A stretch of 44,282 nucleotides of DNA, taken from Phycisphaerales bacterium (GTDB taxonomy: Bacteria; Planctomycetota; Phycisphaerae; Phycisphaerales; SM1A02). Where the stretch lies: NCBI GenBank assembly GCA_009691705.1, contig SIAR01000019.1:1-44282 (forward strand). Reading direction: 5' to 3'. The notes under the pieces were generated by a model. The model worked only from the letters and a program-made list of their open reading frames with translations, was not told the origin of the DNA and did not search any database. The position numbers and the translations under genes are program-made. Each line of letters begins with the position of its first letter. Position 1 is the first letter of the stretch. This document shows, piece by piece, positions 41,732-44,282 of the stretch.

Positions 41732-43966
41732 ATGAACCAGAGTGATCTGCCACTTGCCGATCGCATTTCGATGGGAGCGATTCTCGTGGCAGTCGGTGCC
41801 CGCGCGATGCTCGCTTTCGCAGCCATCGCAGTCTTCGATATGGATCCTGCAATCGAGGCAGCCTCGTTTGTGGGGGCAGTTCCCGCCGAAAGCGTCTTGC
41901 TCGATGCGCTCGCACTCGGCGGAGCATCGTGGTTGATCGTCCGGCGCGTGCTGAGTCCCAATGGTGTCGGCACATTTGGAGTGCTCGCCGCGCTCTTGTC
42001 TCTTGCGGCAATTGCGTTGCTTGTCATGCATGCGTGCGGTGACGCTGAGCAACTCTGGCGAGCATCGACTTGGATCGCTGGAGTTGCCCTTGCAATCGCC
42101 GTTGTTTCGCAAGCCAACGTCGAATCGGGAGTCGTGCTTCGGCGTGCGGCCGTCGCAGCACTCGGCGGATTCGCGGTCGTGATGGCAGTCCGTGGCCTCT
42201 CACAGATGTCGTCGGAACACTTCGCGATGGTGCGGTACTACGAAGAGACCAAGTCAAGTTTTCTCACTGCCCACGGATGGTTACCCGAGTCGTCGCAAGC
42301 GCTCGCGTATGAGCGGCGGTTGCTGCAGAACGAGGCCACAGGATGGTTTGGATTCTCAAACGTCTTTGCGACGGTCGCAGTCGCGTCGGCAGTGCTCATG
42401 GGAAACATGGCCATCGGGCGCGGTTCGCTCGCCCTTCGCCTCTGGCTGGGGATTGCAGCGTTTTTCTGCGTGGCACTCGTGGCGTTGAGTGGGTCCAAGG
42501 GTGGCGTCGCATCGCTCACGATCGGGCTGATCCTCTCTGTCTTGCTGCGGCGCAAAGTGGCGTGGTCATCACTGCTACTCGTTGCTCTACCACTCATCGC
42601 CATTGGCGGAGTAATTGCGCGGGGTCTCGCAGGATCGCAGTGGGCTGAGCAAAGTCTGCTCTTTCGCTGGTACTACCTCGTGGGAGCGGCAAAGACATTT
42701 GTAAGTGATCCTTGGACCGGGGTCGGAGCGGCGGGATTTCAGCGGGCTTTCCTGCAGTTTCGACCGCAGGAGTGCGTCGAAGAGGTGCTCAGTGCCCACG
42801 GCGCGTTCGCCGACTGGATGATCGCTGTTGGTCTTGCTGGAATCGGACTCATCGCCGTGCAACTTCTGTTTGTGTGGTGGGGGCGCCCGCAGCTTGAATC
42901 GGGAACGGCTGCGCCAAATCCCCGCAAGGGAGTCGCAGAACTCTCCGTCGCATCAGTCGTCTTTGCCACCGTGATCTCAATCGCGTTTGAGGCACCAGCG
43001 ATCGACAGCGCCGCGGTCCTGTTCTGGCGATTGGGTGGTCTCGCCCTTGGATCAGCGACCGCATGGGTGCTCGCGCGGATCATGGCGCAGAGTCCAGAAC
43101 AATCGCAGAAGTCGATCGCAATTGGACTCTCGGCGATGAGCGCGGTGGTCTTGACGCACGGTCAGATCGACATGGTTTTCTGGCTCCCCGGTAGTGCGAT
43201 GTGGGGATGGCTCACCATCGCGCTGGCCGTGGCGTGGAATGGTCGGCGCAGTGCGCGGGTGCCGCGAAAGAGTGAGAAGCGATTCTGCGCCACGATTGCC
43301 GGGCTTTTTGCGGCCATTGCAGTGACGCTGGTTCTCGTCGTTCGCCCCGCACTAGTCGCACAAGACAACATTGCGCTGAGCGCCGCCCTGCTCATCAATT
43401 CAGAAGCGCAGGCGAACTCGACGCAACGACTCGCACTGGCGCGGGCCCAGGCCGCGCACTCACTCGCAGACGCAGCGTTGATGTGGCCAATGCGCGGCGC
43501 GTACGCCGTGTGCGCAGCGCAGCAGTGGCTGACCGCTGCCTCAGCCGATCCTTCGCCGGCTGATGCTGCGGAATGGTTGCGCGCGGGTCGCGCGAGCGCG
43601 AGTACGGTCGAGCATCTTGATTCAGCGGCCTTTTCAGCACGCCTTGTGCAGTCGACTCTGGCGATAAGGCAAGCAGAAATTGCAGGGGGAGAGTGGCAGA
43701 GCGCAGAGAGCGCAATCGAAGCGGTGCTCGCGCTCAACGCCCGCCACACCGAAAGTTGGTTGCGTCTGGGAGTGGTGCGGGAGCAAATGGCAGATCGGGT
43801 TGGCGCGCGCGCAGCGCTGCAGGGGGCACTCGACGCTGATGCCTCGTTTGCGCTCGATCCACTGCGGCAGTTTTCAGTCGAGAGGCGCAGTGCAATTGAA
43901 GGGCGTATGCGGGCGCTTGAGGCATTGCCGCAAGGGCAGCGCTCGTACCCCGCCGAAAATCCGTGA
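41732..43966 (+). CDS. O-antigen ligase/polymerase-like membrane protein with C-terminal TPR region
   Basis: With the ATG at 41732 it has 744 residues. About 11 hydrophobic segments fill residues 15-560. The Wzy_C/WaaL-type signature is in the large loop region: VALSGSKGGVASLTIGLIL, then FRWYYLVGAAKTFVSDPWTGVGAAGFQ, with the usual basic residue before the glycine-rich P-x-x-G-V-G motif. The C-terminal 160 residues are soluble, Ala-rich and TPR-like (AIEAVLALNARHTESWLRLGVVREQ). Such proteins polymerise or transfer O-antigen or other glycans at the periplasmic face. An ATG at 41708 is an alternative start that would share bases with the divergent LOG start. Stop is 18 bp from the convergent thioredoxin-fold gene. 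Confidence 0.83.
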   Translation: MNQSDLPLADRISMGAILVAVGARAMLAFAAIAVFDMDPAIEAASFVGAVPAESVLLDALALGGASWLIVRRVLSPNGVGTFGVLAALLSLAAIALLVMHACGDAEQLWRASTWIAGVALAIAVVSQANVESGVVLRRAAVAALGGFAVVMAVRGLSQMSSEHFAMVRYYEETKSSFLTAHGWLPESSQALAYERRLLQNEATGWFGFSNVFATVAVASAVLMGNMAIGRGSLALRLWLGIAAFFCVALVALSGSKGGVASLTIGLILSVLLRRKVAWSSLLLVALPLIAIGGVIARGLAGSQWAEQSLLFRWYYLVGAAKTFVSDPWTGVGAAGFQRAFLQFRPQECVEEVLSAHGAFADWMIAVGLAGIGLIAVQLLFVWWGRPQLESGTAAPNPRKGVAELSVASVVFATVISIAFEAPAIDSAAVLFWRLGGLALGSATAWVLARIMAQSPEQSQKSIAIGLSAMSAVVLTHGQIDMVFWLPGSAMWGWLTIALAVAWNGRRSARVPRKSEKRFCATIAGLFAAIAVTLVLVVRPALVAQDNIALSAALLINSEAQANSTQRLALARAQAAHSLADAALMWPMRGAYAVCAAQQWLTAASADPSPADAAEWLRAGRASASTVEHLDSAAFSARLVQSTLAIRQAEIAGGEWQSAESAIEAVLALNARHTESWLRLGVVREQMADRVGARAALQGALDADASFALDPLRQFSVERRSAIEGRMRALEALPQGQRSYPAENP

Positions 43967-43983
43967 GAGCTCTGGTCTGAGCC

Positions 43984-44282
43984 CTATCGTGCGCCGCGCG
44001 CTTCGTTGAGTGCCCTGATGATCTGCGATGGCGTGTAGGCATCGCTCTTGAAGATCTCGCGACCATCGCGATCGAGAATCACAACGAGCGGAATGGTCAA
44101 TCGGTCAAAGCGCTTGAGCAGGGCACGTCCCGGTTCGTTGTTGCCGGTGAGGTCGACCTTGATCGCTCTCACTCCACCAGCGTCGAGTCGTTCGAGCACC
44201 GATGAACTCTCGAGCACGGTCTTTTCGAGCGTCTTGCAATTGAGGCACCACTCCGCGGTGAAATCGATGAGCACGGCGTCGC
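43984..44282 (-). CDS. DsbD-like C-terminal thioredoxin domain (5' part outside window)
   Basis: The minus-strand frame stays open to the last base, so only the C-terminal 98 or so residues are visible. The sequence FTAEWCLNCKTLEK holds a CxxC pair in the Ala-Glu-Trp-Cys-x-x-Cys-Lys context of DsbD gamma domains and related thioredoxins. RFDRLTIPLVVILDRDGREIF is the cis-Pro strand region. DsbD moves electrons from the cytoplasm to periplasmic thiol enzymes; a large membrane domain would lie upstream outside the window. A stand-alone thioredoxin-like protein is possible. Confidence 0.8.
   Translation of the reverse strand, partial: DAVLIDFTAEWCLNCKTLEKTVLESSSVLERLDAGGVRAIKVDLTGNNEPGRALLKRFDRLTIPLVVILDRDGREIFKSDAYTPSQIIRALNEARGAR

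Overview
The window looks like a stretch of chromosome from a planctomycete, most likely of the Phycisphaerae type. This is an inference from gene content, not from a marker gene. The clues are secreted proteins with paired calcium-loop (dockerin-like) motifs ending in a W-G pair, a WD40 protein whose C-terminal region resembles planctomycete kinase/WD40 proteins, squalene-hopene cyclase, and an LPS-type envelope (KdsD, LpxI, LolD/LolE-type transporter, O-antigen ligase-like protein). Genes are densely packed with many 1-8 bp start/stop overlaps. Some starts have clear Shine-Dalgarno sites (clpC, rpsB, tsf), but many have none. I found no tRNA, rRNA, CRISPR array, insertion sequence or phage gene.

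Layout. 1-2.5 kb: 3' part of a WD40 protein with 14 almost identical blades, followed by a frameshifted dockerin-like gene remnant. 2.7-5 kb: scpA (minus), then kdsD and a STAS-domain gene (plus). 5-8.4 kb: PBP4-type carboxypeptidase and the rpsB-tsf operon (minus), with a strong terminator after tsf. 8.6-10.5 kb: phosphomannomutase/phosphoglucomutase and a small unknown gene. 10.5-15.6 kb: a membrane-anchored solenoid protein with about 14 repeats, divergent from an oxidoreductase plus squalene-hopene cyclase pair, then an RluA-type pseudouridine synthase. 15.6-19.1 kb: PD40 propeller protein, nadB and a lipoprotein, coupled by ATGA overlaps. 19.2-22.6 kb: minus-strand operon of a two-TM protein, a cobalamin-binding/MeaB GTPase fusion and an MmgE/PrpD dehydratase. 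22.8-26.8 kb: secreted hydrolase with an N-terminal dockerin-like module, a small exported protein, and a zinc-ribbon membrane protein. 26.9-29.5 kb: clpC with terminator and leader. 29.7-32.7 kb: LolD/LolE-type transporter and NAD(P)HX epimerase. 32.8-34.9 kb: glycosyltransferase and surE. 34.9-41.7 kb: seven minus-strand genes, in transcription order LOG, lpxI, tlyA-like, gyrA, STAS, exbD-like, tonB-like. 41.7-44.3 kb: O-antigen ligase-like TPR protein and a truncated DsbD-like thioredoxin domain.

Most of the window is housekeeping. The parts that deserve a second look are the WD40 array (variation confined to expected surface positions), the 14-unit solenoid protein, the cobalamin-binding/GTPase fusion with no mutase catalytic domain nearby, the TonB/ExbD pair without ExbB attached to gyrA and a STAS gene, and a LolE-type permease with two apparent extra membrane helices. 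I did not find a clearly new defence or mobile system.
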